From Allodiplogaster sudhausi (taxonomy: Eukaryota > Nematoda > Chromadorea > Rhabditida > Diplogasteridae): 64,000 bases of DNA. Numbering within the stretch: position 1 is the stretch's first letter; the number at the start of each line of letters is the position of its first letter. The DNA lies in assembly GCA_945643635.1 (NCBI GenBank), contig CALZFC010000254.1, forward strand, positions 379,001 through 443,000, written 5' to 3'. A program made the position numbers and the translations under genes. Positions 49,215 to 60,086 of this stretch are shown one piece after another. Below the pieces are notes generated by a model. It did no database searches and was not told the origin of the DNA. It saw only the letters and a list, made by a program, of their open reading frames with translations.

Positions 49215-49679
49215 CCGACTGTCCACTCCAGCACTTCACATGAACTTCCAAGCAGGTTTTCCAAACTAAATGCACTTTTCTTATATTGATATTTCTTTTT
49301 ATATCACATTCACTTAGCTGAATTGGCGCTAGTGCGAGCGAAGCGGGCAACTGATTCTAGTTGGGTTACGGCCTCGGCACTTGTTAGTATTGAAGTTTCT
49401 GGGTTTACTATGAAATCATCTCCCGGATGCCCTAACTATATGCCCCGTGGACCTTAAGTTGCGTATATTAGCTCAATGTTCTTGGACCAGAATTACGCGA
49501 ATAGAAATGTCATATACTTAGTTACCAGCCCGGGGTCGAAAAAGGAACTGAAATCACTAGCAGCACCGAGAATTCTCGAACAAAACCGACAAAAATTCTT
49601 ATGTTAGTACTACATGTATTTTCTCTACTTTTAGCTAAATAGACGGCATTTTTATACGCGTCATTATGCGAAGAAAATA
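49215..49679. other. 5' flank of the channel gene
   Basis: Ordinary AT-rich sequence. A GTGGACAG acceptor-like motif sits just before the start codon of the channel gene. No other feature is seen. Confidence 0.4.
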
Positions 49680-50743
49680 TCCCTTCTGATCCAAAGAAAG
49701 AAGAGAAGACAGGGGTATTGTTTTGATTTCAGATATAATTGCAGAATATTGAGAGTTACGCAAAACGCGCTAAAATTCGCCTCTGCTGTCATGCGAAATA
49801 CAAGAAAAGGAGAAAGTAAGAAAGAAAAAAGAAACTTCTTTGTCTTAAGCAAGGTGTGAAGGGGCTTTACGGACCAATGGAATCGTTTCAAGTATTCCAA
49901 GGTCCATGAGCGTCCGTTGACGTGCTGCTCCTATGGAGATTAATGGCAGCGCGTGGCCCACGGGGCAAGAAGCTAGGACGAAAATGTAATTTCAAACTGT
50001 GTGTCGCGAGGCGGCCGGGTGCAAGGTGAAAGGAGGAAGAATATGTACTCAAGGGTTACTCGGTAACGAAGGAGGCAGAGAGGTGAAGGATCCTTAGGCG
50101 ATGATGAAGGGTATAGACTAGAGACGTGGTGGCCGTTAATGAGGGCAAAGGGCATCGTGAGGGACCTTCGTCACGCTCCCCGCGCGAATGGAAATGAAGT
50201 CTATTTGGCTTCCGGCACGGGGTCGAGTAAAGTAGAGAAATCACAAGTCGAACTAAGAATTCTCAACTTTTGTCTGCATTGTTCGAGTGTAACTTGCAGC
50301 GTAATATTTCTCTATAGGTACATATGTCCCTCGCCTCTCTCTCTCCTTGTTACTTATTCTCTCTTTTCCTGACCTCTCGTGTATATATTGCTCACTACTA
50401 CGTATGAGAAGAATTTCTATTGCTTTTTGCTCCGGATATAGAGATAGAATATTGTGCCATTGCCGTTCCTGAATATGGCAGCTGCACAAATATTCAAAGT
50501 AGCCGGCCCATAAAAAATTTGTTTGAGGTCATTTTCCAGAATTGTATTAGTTAAACTTTAAAATTTGTTCGCATTAAGAGAGCCTGTCTGAGATCCTCAA
50601 ACACGAGCGTGCAGTAAAATTTTTTATTTCCTTCGGGTAGCTTATGCAGTATCATGAGAGCTTCCAAAAAAACATTTTTTTCAAAAAATATTTCTCATCA
50701 ATAACTACAGTATACCAATATTTACCCAAAATGTTCTAGTGAT

Positions 50744-52275
50744 CATAAAAACGTTCAATGTGAACCAATTTCAATTTTGAAAACACTGACAGATTCCTTG
50801 GTTAAAGGCGCAAAAAAGGTCCAGATAAGTTTTTCCAAAGTATTTCATCTTCGTGCCAAAATTAGCACTTAAACATTCCCGAGATGCCGTTTGAGCACCA
50901 AGGAATAGAAACTACGTTTCAAAACCATGACAGTTTGAAAGAGCGTCCTTTTTAACCCCTAAAAAACTGTATTTAAATGTGATGGTCTTTTCACGAGCTT
51001 GGACCCTTCCAGACGAGTACCGTGCAGTCCGCGAAAGTGCCATTGAATAAACGGCCATAACTAGTTTAATACTTAATATTATAAATAATACAACATACCA
51101 TTGTATTTGTCTTGGCAAACTGCATATAAAAAGTCCAGATTATGATTTCATATGTGTTTGTTTGAAATGTTTTTTTTGGCAAAAACCGAATTTCTGGCTG
51201 TGTTGCAGACATAGAAGCGTCTTTAATTGCACATAGACATCAGAACTACGCCTCAATTTCTACTTCATTTGAAAGGGCCGTGTTTTTCACGTCGGATAAA
51301 CTACTCATCGTTTGTACTTTCTTTCCCGAGAGCTCGGTATGTTTTGTTGAATCCACGGAGCTCAGTGCAGCTAGTTCAAAAAATCCCATTTAACCTCGCT
51401 AACATGCGTCAATCTAAATATTATGCAAAATAATTGTCATATTCGTGTTCGTGGTACTAATAAATCCCCCTGGAGTCAATTTGGAGAAAAAATTTTTTTT
51501 CCAAAAAAATTCGAAAAATTTTTTTCTCCAAATTGACTCCCGCGGGGTTTATTAGTACCACGAACACGAATATGACAATTATTTTGCATAATATTTAGAT
51601 TGACGCATGTTAGCGAGGTTAAATGGGATTTTTTGAACTAGCTGCACTGAGCTCCGTGGATTCAACTAAACTCCCCGAGCTCTCGGAAAAGAAAGTACAA
51701 ACGTAGTTTATCCGACGTGAAAAACACTGCCCTTTCAAATGAAGTAGAAATTGAGGCGTAGTTCTGATGGCTATGTGCAATTAAAGGCGCTTTTATGTCT
51801 GCGACACACAGGCAGAAATTCGGTTTTTGCTGAAAAACATTTCAAACAAACACATATGAAAACATAATCTGGACTTTTTCTATGCACTTTGCGAAGAAAA
51901 ATACAATGATATGTTGCATTACTTATAATATTAAGTATTAAGCTAGTTATGGCCGTTTAATATATGGCACTTTTGCGCACATCACTGTACTCCGCCCAAA
52001 GCATCCAAGTTCGGGGAAAGTCCACCACATTCAAATACAATTTTTTAGGGGTTAAAAAGAATGCTCTTTCAAATGGTGTTGGTTTGGAATCGTAGTTATT
52101 ATGCCTTGGTACTCAAATGGCACCTCAAGAATGTTTAAGTGCAAATTTTGGTTTGAAGATGAAAATTTTTCAAAATCTTTGCACAACCATATTTGTGCGC
52201 CTTTCATCAAGGAATCTATCAATAAAATCAAAATTTAATTTGGTTCACTTTGAACGCTTTTATGAGCAATTGAAC
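50744..52275. repeat. Long imperfect palindrome with about 750-bp arms
   Basis: The arms about 50744-51505 and 51512-52275 are reverse complements with scattered differences. They meet at a short centre where GGAGTCAATTTGGAGAAAAA and TTTTTCTCCAAATTGACTCC face each other (about 51472-51540). No coding frame of note is present. It is probably a foldback or MITE-type element. Confidence 0.85.
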
Positions 52276-52754
52276 ATTTTTGTATTTGTAATAAGAACTC
52301 CTTTTTTTTAGTTTAAGAAAAGATCCCTTCTGATCCAACGGAAAACAGCGAAAACAAGGGTATCGTTTTGCTCGATATAATTGCAGAATATTGAGAGTTA
52401 CACAACACATCGCCTTAGCTGTCATGCGAAAGTGCAAGAAAAGGAGGAAGTAAGAAAGACAAAAGAAGATTCTTTGTTTTAGGTGTGAAGGGGCGTTACG
52501 GACCATAGGAATTCTACTATTTATTTTGCATACAAAACACATTTAGAGCTAGATTAGTTATTAAGTATGTAAATTATTAAAAGATCGAGAGTACGTTTGA
52601 ATTACTTATGATAACTGAAACCAAAGTAAGCTTAATCTTTTTCATTTGAAGCATGTTGACTACAATTTACCTCCATAATTACAACTACTAAACATCAGGT
52701 TGAGGGGAAAAAAACTAGCAAGTTAATTTTTTAAACAAACAAATCAGAATGGTA

Positions 52755-53539
52755 TTATTCACGTCTGTAGAAATCAAGGAAAACTTTAGCAAGAAAGTTT
52801 GTGATTTGTTGAGTAGATGACGTGCTTTCTGATTTGCAGCAGACGCCCTCGTCGTCTCCAGCAAAGCGACTGACGCATTCCGAGCCAAAGGCGCAGGTGT
52901 TCCGCTGACAGGCTATAAAATTTTCTTTTATCAATAGATACCTGAAATCTCAGTAGGAACTAACGTCCAATTCGTCTGTTCTCCTCGCAGAGTGCGATGT
53001 TTTTGCGATAGCAGACCCCTTTGAGGTCGGGCAGATCAAATCGGAAGAAGCAGCCGTAGCCGGGAGGGCAGTCCTCGTTGCTTCGAACGCACTCTAAAGT
53101 TACTTTCAATTGACATCTTCATGCTATCCATACTAAAAATATTTCACAGTTTAATGCATAACACAAAAACAATAAAAGAAGCTTTGAATTTAATAGTCAT
53201 AATAAGATAAAAAAAATAATTCGTCAATGGTTTTGTGGGCATAGATGAAATACATCGTAGTGGTCGGAAACATCGGGTTTGAACGATTTTGCCTTATGAA
53301 ATTTTTTTGGGATCTTGCTGCGGTAATGATGAATTGCCATTTGATCCAACTATAACCGAAATACACGAAATCGCACAAGTGTGTCTACTAGACAATTTGG
53401 CTCTAAGTTTTATAAGAAACTGGTATATCTAAAAACAATTAAAACAACCAGTGCGATCTGAACCTTTGGTTGTGTACTGTTCCTGTGTGAACGCAATATT
53501 CATTAGGAGAAAGACGAAACATGACGATGATTTCTGCAT
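52755..53539 (-). CDS. Small secreted cysteine-rich protein, three exons
   Basis: A new small gene hidden in short frames: exons 53449-53539, 52965-53093 and 52755-52912, joined in frame to 125 residues. It starts with a signal peptide (SSSCFVFLLMNIAFTQ). The mature part has ten cysteines in two similar modules. The first is CVRSNEDCPPGYGCFFRF, then DLPDLKGVC; the second is CQRNTCAFGSECVSRF, then AGDDEGVCC. Both follow the pattern C-x(4-6)-C-x5-C-x3-RF...D..GVC. The modules recall short disulphide-rich extracellular repeats such as EB or dickkopf-like modules, but no family is claimed. The tail after the last Cys is unremarkable. Splice sites are GTTGTT, GTTAGT and TTTAG, TATAG. The gene sits between the arms of the large inverted repeat. 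No function is inferred beyond secretion. Confidence 0.8.
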
Positions 53540-53819
53540 GCTGTCGATGAACTAAAAAACGGAGCTCTTATTACAAATATTATTCAGTAAAATGACCGCA
53601 AAAATTTTTTTTATGGGACGGCTATTTAAGCCTTTGAATATTTGTGCAGCTGCCATATTCAGGAACGGCAATGGCACAATTTTCTATCTCTATATCCGGA
53701 GCAAAAAGCAATAGAAATTCGTCTCATACGTAGTAGTGAGCAATATGTACATACATACATATATGCTGGGAGGAGGCGGGCGGATATACCGAGCGATAGT
53801 GAGAGTAACAAGGAGAGAA

Positions 53820-53870
<51 letters not shown>

Positions 53871-55466
53871 CATATGTACGCATAGAAAAAGGGTGCCTAT
53901 CTTCTTCTTTTTGCCTTGCATCCGACCGCCCTCGAGGCACACTGTTTGAATATGTATTTTTGTCTTTCCCCTTCTCCCGTGGGCCACGCGCCGCCAAACG
54001 TCTCCATAGGAGCGACAATGTCATCAGGACGCTCATGGACCTTGGAATTACTTTGTTCCGTACGTCCATTCACACCTTGCTTAAAACAAAGAAGCTTATC
54101 ATCGAGCACTTTCACATTACAGCAAAGGCGAATTTTAGCACGTTTTGCGTATGTACCTCTCAATAGTGGGCAATTATATCTGGGATATAGAAATATGGGC
54201 ATATACGGATAAATTCTTTTCATTCTTGCAGAGCCCATGGCCGAGCCAACAAGAATTGGAGAAGGAGCTGCGAGAAGAATTTAAGCATAAAAATTTCTAT
54301 AACACTTCTTAGGATGTTCTACTTTTTATCAAAATTGAATCGATTACGGAAAAAGAAGACATCTTGTAATTAGTGTTAAAGCAAGAGCGTGCGAAGTTAA
54401 TTTTTATCTCTTTCACTTTTTCTTCTCACCTCTCTTCCTAACATTTTCTCGCATGCAAGATAAGGAACACATAGCATAGCATAGTCTGCACTGGTAGCAT
54501 GACGCGGTACTATTTTCACTTGTTTGTGCTGTCACATCTTTTAACAATGTATGAATAAATAAATAAATAAATAAGACATGCTCTATTTTCAAGCTCCGCC
54601 CATCATTTCCATTGCATTTACGAATTCATATCTTCCATAAAAGAGGGTGCGGCTCTTCGTCGATATACACACAGAAAAATATTTGGTCATATTCTACAGA
54701 ATGAGATACAGATATATCTGTAGTATAGCGACCTACAGAATTATTTGTTGTTTGGTCGAGCACATTCTGTATCTTCAGAGGACATTTTGTAGTTTTTATT
54801 CGGCCGAGCCGGCCGCGCGTGCACACAGATACCGATTTCGCATCGTTTTGCTTTGTTTCTCTGCATCTCTGGATAAAACTCTCTATGTGTTTTCTCTCTC
54901 TGTATCTCTCTCTACAACTGTACCTTTTCCCGCCACTATTATGTATGTTTTCACCCTTTTAAAGTCTCTTTTCTTCAGTATTCGAGCATTTCCGAAGCAG
55001 TTTCTCTTCTCTCTCTCTCTCTCTCTCTTAAAGGAGGCGAAAACTCAATTTTTTCGCTATAAAGATGATTCCGAATATGTGTCCGGATCGGGATTGCGAA
55101 TGCATCAGCAAAGACATAACGTTCAAAAGTAGAAGTTAAAGGAGTAATTTTCATTTGAAATGTGTTGCCTGTTCTTCAGGGGAAATATTAGTGTGATCAG
55201 CCGTACTCGAATTTTAACATTTGTCGCCAAATAGATATGGCCTAAAAAATTTCTTGGAAGCACAAGTTTACCAGCGACCGTGAAATATCTCGACATATTC
55301 ACGATTCGAGTACCGGACGCATACCGCCAATTTAAAATTTTGGAGATGCAGATCTAACTGATCATTTCATGTTTAAATAGAATTATATTTTTATTGTTAC
55401 TGCGGCATTTATTTTTTTACATATATGTCTGAAATTCGTAACATTGAATAAAAATTTCATTGCCAG
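53540..55466. other. Repeat-rich spacer; possible lone exon near 54234
   Basis: Besides the right arm of the nested inverted repeat and a (GA)n tract at about 53815-53865, an acceptor TTCTTGCAG at 54232 is followed by SPWPSQQELEKELREEFKHK and a stop near 54307. It could be a terminal exon of an unidentified plus-strand gene, without partners. From 54618 a dispersed repeat begins (separate entry). A short frame ending near 55130 (GLRMHQQRH) resembles half of a C2H2 zinc finger and may be a relic. Confidence 0.35.
54618..55030 (+). repeat. Dispersed copy of the 3'-end tandem unit
   Basis: The block starting TTACGAATTCATATCTTCC, through the CTACAGAATGAGATACAG and GCCGGCCGCGC segments to a (CT)n run at about 55010-55029, is nearly identical to 63237-63660 and to 63828 to the window end. 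Open frames across it are artefacts of the repeat rather than conserved coding. Confidence 0.9.
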
Positions 55467-56174
55467 ATGTGGGAACTCCAGCCTACAAGAGAGGAAACTA
55501 GTAATGCCCGAGCAAATGTGGAGGAGTGGGAACGGCGGAAGAAGGCCAACACGTTCCGCGACTCTGTCGACATGGAAAAAGCAGCGGAATGCTCATGCGG
55601 ATGTGCCCTGCGCGAGCGGATGAGGACGAACACGACTACTGCTGCAAGGCACTGTGGGAACAGGCACTGAAGAAGCTCGGAAGCCGCCTTCGTGATGGGC
55701 TCGACAACAAAATGCCTGACCTACAGTCATCAGGATGTGTCACTAAGTGCTCCCACTTCGAGGTCATGATACTCAACGATGCGGTATGTATATATCATTC
55801 GATGTTAGATAAAAATACATATCACACCTAATAAAAATGTACAAATTTTGAAGAAAAAGTTTAAAATATAGACTGCCATCGCCTCTGCCGACATGAGCGA
55901 GTTCAATGGATGCTCGCAGGAGGCAGAAGAAGCGAAGTTAGCCTAATTTACTATTCGTCTAAAAATAATCAAATACTCAGAAAAGATTATTTTTTTCAGA
56001 AGGTGCCGCTTCGGAGCCCATAGACTTTTTGTCGCCCGCTATGTTGGGCCACTTGGAAGGCACATCCGTGTCCGTTTGCCAGCGTGCGCTGTTCAAGCCA
56101 TCCGAACAAAGTGGCCGAGTGCAGCATATAAAGGATTCGTTGAGGGCGAGATTGTTCCATATGATGAAGAATGA
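55467..56174 (+). pseudogene. P2X7 C-terminal (ballast) domain-like protein, frameshifted, transposon-linked
   Basis: Exons of about 55467-55783, 55872-55936 and 56000-56174 encode a protein resembling the zinc-binding cytoplasmic domain of P2X7 receptors. Matching pieces are AECSCG, DEDEHDYCCKALWEQ, GCVTKCSHFEVMILND and KRCRFGAHRLFVARYVGPLG followed by RHIRVRLPACAVQAIRTKWP, ending YDEE and TGA. The Cys-rich start and the DEDEHDYCC block lie in different frames. The switch falls at about 55597-55603 and is consistent with one missing base, so this copy is broken or the sequence has an error. The stand-alone domain, without any channel part, is followed 143 bp later by a THAP-type transposase gene on the same strand, so I take it as a first gene of the same element. 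The start at 55467 follows TTGCCAG, so an earlier exon is possible. Confidence 0.65.
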
Positions 56175-56316
56175 TATTGTGATTCATACTGTTGATAAAG
56201 AATATTTTATTGTGTGGCTGTTTGATACAAAGATGGAAACATACAATTACGGTGCATATAAAACCAGCAAGACTTCTTCTCATCTCACATAAGATAAATT
56301 AATTGCATAAAATAAG

Positions 56317-57911
56317 ATGGTACAACTACGCAAGTGCGTAGTTTTCGGACTACGTCAGCCCCAGGAGGCTTGTCGATCCTTTACGGAAATAGAAGGTCTT
56401 CGGAGAGAGTGGATTCGACGGGTGACTCGCAACGACGTAGACGCAGGAGAGCTCACTCGAGTCCTCAGCTCATCCACACGTCACTTTCTCTGCGAATCAC
56501 ACTTTGCAAGGGATCAATATCATCCGGATACAAATATCTTGAAACGAAATGGTGTTCCAATCAATGTGGTATGTTTAATTTGATGGAAATTTGAAATTTA
56601 AATTGTATATCAATTAAAAGTTTCTTTAATTATACAAGATAAAGCTATTATACTGACAGCGTGACGAGACTCCGCCGCCGACCCCCACAGAAGATCAGCG
56701 GGTGCAGCCGATGTCTCCAGGGCCGCTCTCTTTCGTTCACAGAATTCGCCGACCGAGTCGAGACCCATCTCCTGTAAGTAAAACGAATTAATTTTATTTT
56801 AAATCATGAGGAAACAATAATTTTTCAGGATAAAGAAGACCCAGACTACAGGCACCCCCGAACCGTAGTCAATGACAAGAACGAGTCCGAATATGTTATG
56901 GTGGAAAAGAGCTCTTTGACTTCGCTTCTTGCCCACTGTGCGAACTGTAATCGTCCCCAGCGAGACCTCTCATTTAGCTATAGTGGCTTGTCGGTCAAGG
57001 TGGACTATAATTGCAAAAGATGTGGGGTGAGAGGCTCTTGGGAGTCGTCAAGTACAGTGCGTACATCCTCTGCGAGAAACAAGGAGCAGTTGAAAAAAGT
57101 AAACATGGATTATGTTTGTGCTGCGACAGTGACCGGAGTTGGCGAAAAGGTGAGTAAGAATTTTCTACATATTACTTTAGTAATCTAATTTAATAAAAAA
57201 AGATAATACATTTAGTCAGCTCATCACTTTACACGACAATTGGGTCTAAATCCACCTTCTGCTGTCTCATACCACAATATCGTAAACAGCTATGTTGCCC
57301 CCGCAATAGAGAGAAGGTGCCAGGAAGACAGAACAGACACGAAGGAGCGAATGCTCAAGTATCTTCAGCATGTTACATTTTCTCGGTTACCGCAGTAAAA
57401 ACTAGAAATTCAGGGTGGTACGGTACATCTAGCTGGTGACGGCGCTTTTGACAGCAGGGGATACTGTGCACAGTGGTGCAGATACGTGCTCACGTGTGCG
57501 AACACGGGTTTAATCCTTGCTATCAACTTGGTACACAAAAGCGAGACAGGCAAGTGAATGTTCTTTTAAGAAAGTGGTTTTTTTTACTAAAAGTAACCAA
57601 GGATCGTCTGGAACTATGGAAGAACTCGGATTGAAGAGAGCTCTACGGGAGGTGCATGACTGGCTAGGAAATGGAATTATAATCTCCTCGCTTACGGCGG
57701 ACAGGCACTCCGCCATCATCAAGTTCATGAGAAATGAATGGCCTCAGATCGACCACTTCTTTGATCCATGGCATTTTTTTCGTAACCTCCTACTGTCTCT
57801 CATTGGGGTTCGATTTACACAATTCAGAGCGAGATAGTAGGAAAAAAGGTGATAAGTAGCACGGAGTCGCTCAGACAGAGAACAGGAAGAGAAGGGAATA
57901 AGAAAAGAAAG

Positions 57912-57953
<42 letters not shown>

Positions 57954-59023
57954 TGAGTGAGATAAATAGTTGCTTAGATGAAGGCGAAATACCTCGAGGA
58001 GGTTCGGAAGTGGATAATTAATCACGCATATTGGAGCGTAACATCGTCGGCAGGAAATGGGGTGCTCGCAAGAGAAAAGTACCAGAGCATGCTGAAGCAC
58101 CTATGCGGGATACACGAATGGCAGCAAGTTTGTTCCATTGCCCATACAATAACATTTTCTTTTATGTGATAACAGGACAACAACTACACGCTCTTCAAAC
58201 AATGCGCCCATCCGCCACTTGATCCAAACAAGCAACCAGAACCGCTTTGCCCAGATCGAAAAGATTTTAACAAATTGAAATCGATTGTTGCCACCCCGAG
58301 GACTCTGACTGACATCGAGTATGAATTGAGAATTTTTTTTAGTAAAGTGCAACTAGCAACTACAGGCCTAATTTCAGGAAGGTCTCTCCGCATTTGAAAA
58401 CGAGCCAGAATGAAAGCGCTAATAACCTAGCCCTGTTGTACGCCCCTAAACACATCTACTTCAGCAGGGGTGGCCACAAGATGAGAGCTCAGCTCCTTTT
58501 GCTGCATTGGAACAATCTACAGAAGGAGAGGATTGAAGGAAAGAGAGTGGTTAGGACTACGGTAGCAAGTACAGTATTCACTTGACTGAACTTGTAGGTA
58601 GTTTCGCAAAAGAAATATTACAACAAGTCGCATAAGGAAGTTATGTTCAAGAACAAATGGTCCGCTCCCTCTCTCTCATTCCGAAGTGACATTCGCGAGT
58701 ACTGCTATCAGGATGGTCTTTTTTTATTTAAAAAATAAAAATAAAAATATTCATACCAGATACGCGCCGAGATGACCCAGACACCCTTCGCAGCGAAGAA
58801 GAAGAAGAGAGCAGACGAGTATCGACGGCGACTTCTGGCACAGCAGCTGCCTGCGCACCCGCACGCCTCGGATGTACACCTGGAAGAGTCGGAGTGTGAC
58901 TCAGATGATGAAGTGAATGAAGAGGAAATCGATTTCGGCGATGGGGAGGCAACTGTGGACAGATTAGATGCGCTCGCCCAGGAATTGAATGATTCTTTCG
59001 AAATCGATGTTGTGAATGACTAG
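56317..59023 (+). pseudogene. THAP-domain DDE transposase-like gene, one nonsense codon
   Basis: Exons: 56317-56568, 56660-56773, 56829-57149, 57216-57549, 57602-57807, 57978-58127, 58176-58318, 58378-58561, 58598 to about 58720, and about 58762-59023. The N-terminus is THAP-like (CESHFARDQYHP, LKRNGVPIN), but the second zinc Cys is Leu (CVVFGL). Next come a CxxC...CxxC zinc ribbon (CANCNRP, CKRCGV) and a transposase core with LAGDGAFDSRGYCAQWC, GSSGTMEELGLKRAL, LTADRHSAIIKFMR, FFDPWHFFRN and SQNESANNLALLYAPKHIYF; the candidate DDE residues are the Asp in DGAFD, the Asp in ADRH and the Glu in QNESAN. An acidic tail ends the protein. This layout is the widespread THAP/zinc-ribbon transposase family of animals (Kolobok-like is a guess). 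TAA at 57396-57398 interrupts the frame. Intron 57550-57601 uses a GC donor. The junction before the last exon is unsettled. Confidence 0.8.
57908..57951. repeat. (GA)n microsatellite inside a transposase-gene intron
   Basis: A run of GA dinucleotides lies in the intron between the FFDPWHFF exon and the next exon. It continues the genome-wide pattern of purine tracts after donors. Confidence 0.8.
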
Positions 59024-59353
59024 GTTGTAGAAAATTCTAAAGCTCAACAGATATTCTCTATTTTAGAAATACAAATTTTAACAAAGTATAATATTTTTTA
59101 GACTAAATTATAGAGAGAGGTTATTTTTCGATTATGACTATAAATAGAAAATACTTTAGATTACATTAAATAAGATAGGATCACAGATTTATATCTGATT
59201 CAGTTGCCTTTTTTGGTACCTTCTTGAGCATATCGATTTTTTATATGTTCCAATGAAGTTTTTTTCATCCCTTACTGCGACAAAAGAAAGATGGGAATGG
59301 CAAAGCGGATATAGATGATGGATACGGTGAGTGCATGAAGCCTATATGCATGT
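59024..59353. other. AT-rich flank of the THAP element
   Basis: No coding or clear terminal inverted repeat is seen. The right boundary of the THAP element could not be fixed. Confidence 0.4.
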
Positions 59354-59448
59354 ACTGCCCCAGGGCTCCGGCGTGGTGACAACTCGCGCGCACTTCCACG
59401 TAGTGGAAGTGCGCGCGAGTTGTCACCACGCCGGAGCCCTGGGGCAGT
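59354..59448. repeat. Perfect 95-bp palindrome (46-bp arms, 3-nt loop)
   Basis: The arm 59354-59399 (ACTGCCCCAGGGCTCCGGCG...CTTCCAC) is the exact reverse complement of 59403-59448; the centre is GTA. It is far richer in GC than its surroundings. It could be two transposon ends joined head to head, or a hairpin-forming regulatory site. Confidence 0.95.
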
Positions 59449-60086
59449 TACAAAATATGAAACGGCGCATGTTCATTATTATTTAAATCCTACGGATGCT
59501 AAAAGATTCAAAAAGAAAAAAGAACTAAAGAAATGTATTAAAGAAATCTCGCACTTCAATGTTGTGACCAGAAATTATCCAAATATACCCACAACTTAGC
59601 GGTTTTGCCAATCAACTTGTAATTAGAAGATAAAGTAGACAGACTTCTAGAATTGCAGTCGTCTGGATGATCTGCATGGCTCGACGCTGGTCCAAGTATC
59701 GGAGTAAGCGTAGCCGTGAGACAACAAAAGGAGAAACTTCAGGATTCTTGCAAATCTGCAACAACCAATCACGGCTCAAAATAGAAAGTTAATGAAAATG
59801 GAGTTTGGATACAAAATATAACAAGGGGCACGTTCATTCCAAATTAAATCCCATGGAGGATAAAAGAAACGCAGTTAGCAGCTAACCAAAAAGGCGAAAT
59901 AAAGCGCAATGGCGAGAAATGGAGCTTATAATGAGGTCAGGACATAATCTGAAAAGCCTCCTGCAAGCTCAAAATAACATATAAATAAGTATCGGAGTAA
60001 GAGTAGCCGTGAGACAACAACAGGAGAAATTTCAGGATTCTTGCAAACCCTCAAGAACCAAGCACGGCTCAAAAAGCTGCATCTCA

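Larger units (their letters stand above)
49680..54180. repeat. Large nested inverted-repeat region
   Basis: The segment about 49680-50520 recurs in reverse complement, with divergence and gaps, at about 53605-54178. Shared blocks include GCTCCTATGGAG, GCGCGTGGCCCA, the run near 50386-50490 matching 53646-53755, and the outer TTGAGAG block. A third copy of the outer part, in the same orientation as the left arm, lies at about 52310-52520. A separate palindrome (50744-52275) and a secreted-protein gene (52755-53539) sit between the arms. It has the layout of a nested or composite foldback element. Confidence 0.75.

Noticed and set aside
54647..55132. 161-residue plus-strand frame as a real protein
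   Set aside because: It lies in a repeat block present three times in the window, its frame is interrupted or altered between copies, and the composition is not protein-like apart from a short zinc-finger-like end.
57396..57414. A 19-nt intron GTAAAA...TTCAG removing the stop codon
   Set aside because: Removing 19 nt breaks the frame, while the codons on both sides of the TAA are in the same frame. A nonsense codon explains it better.
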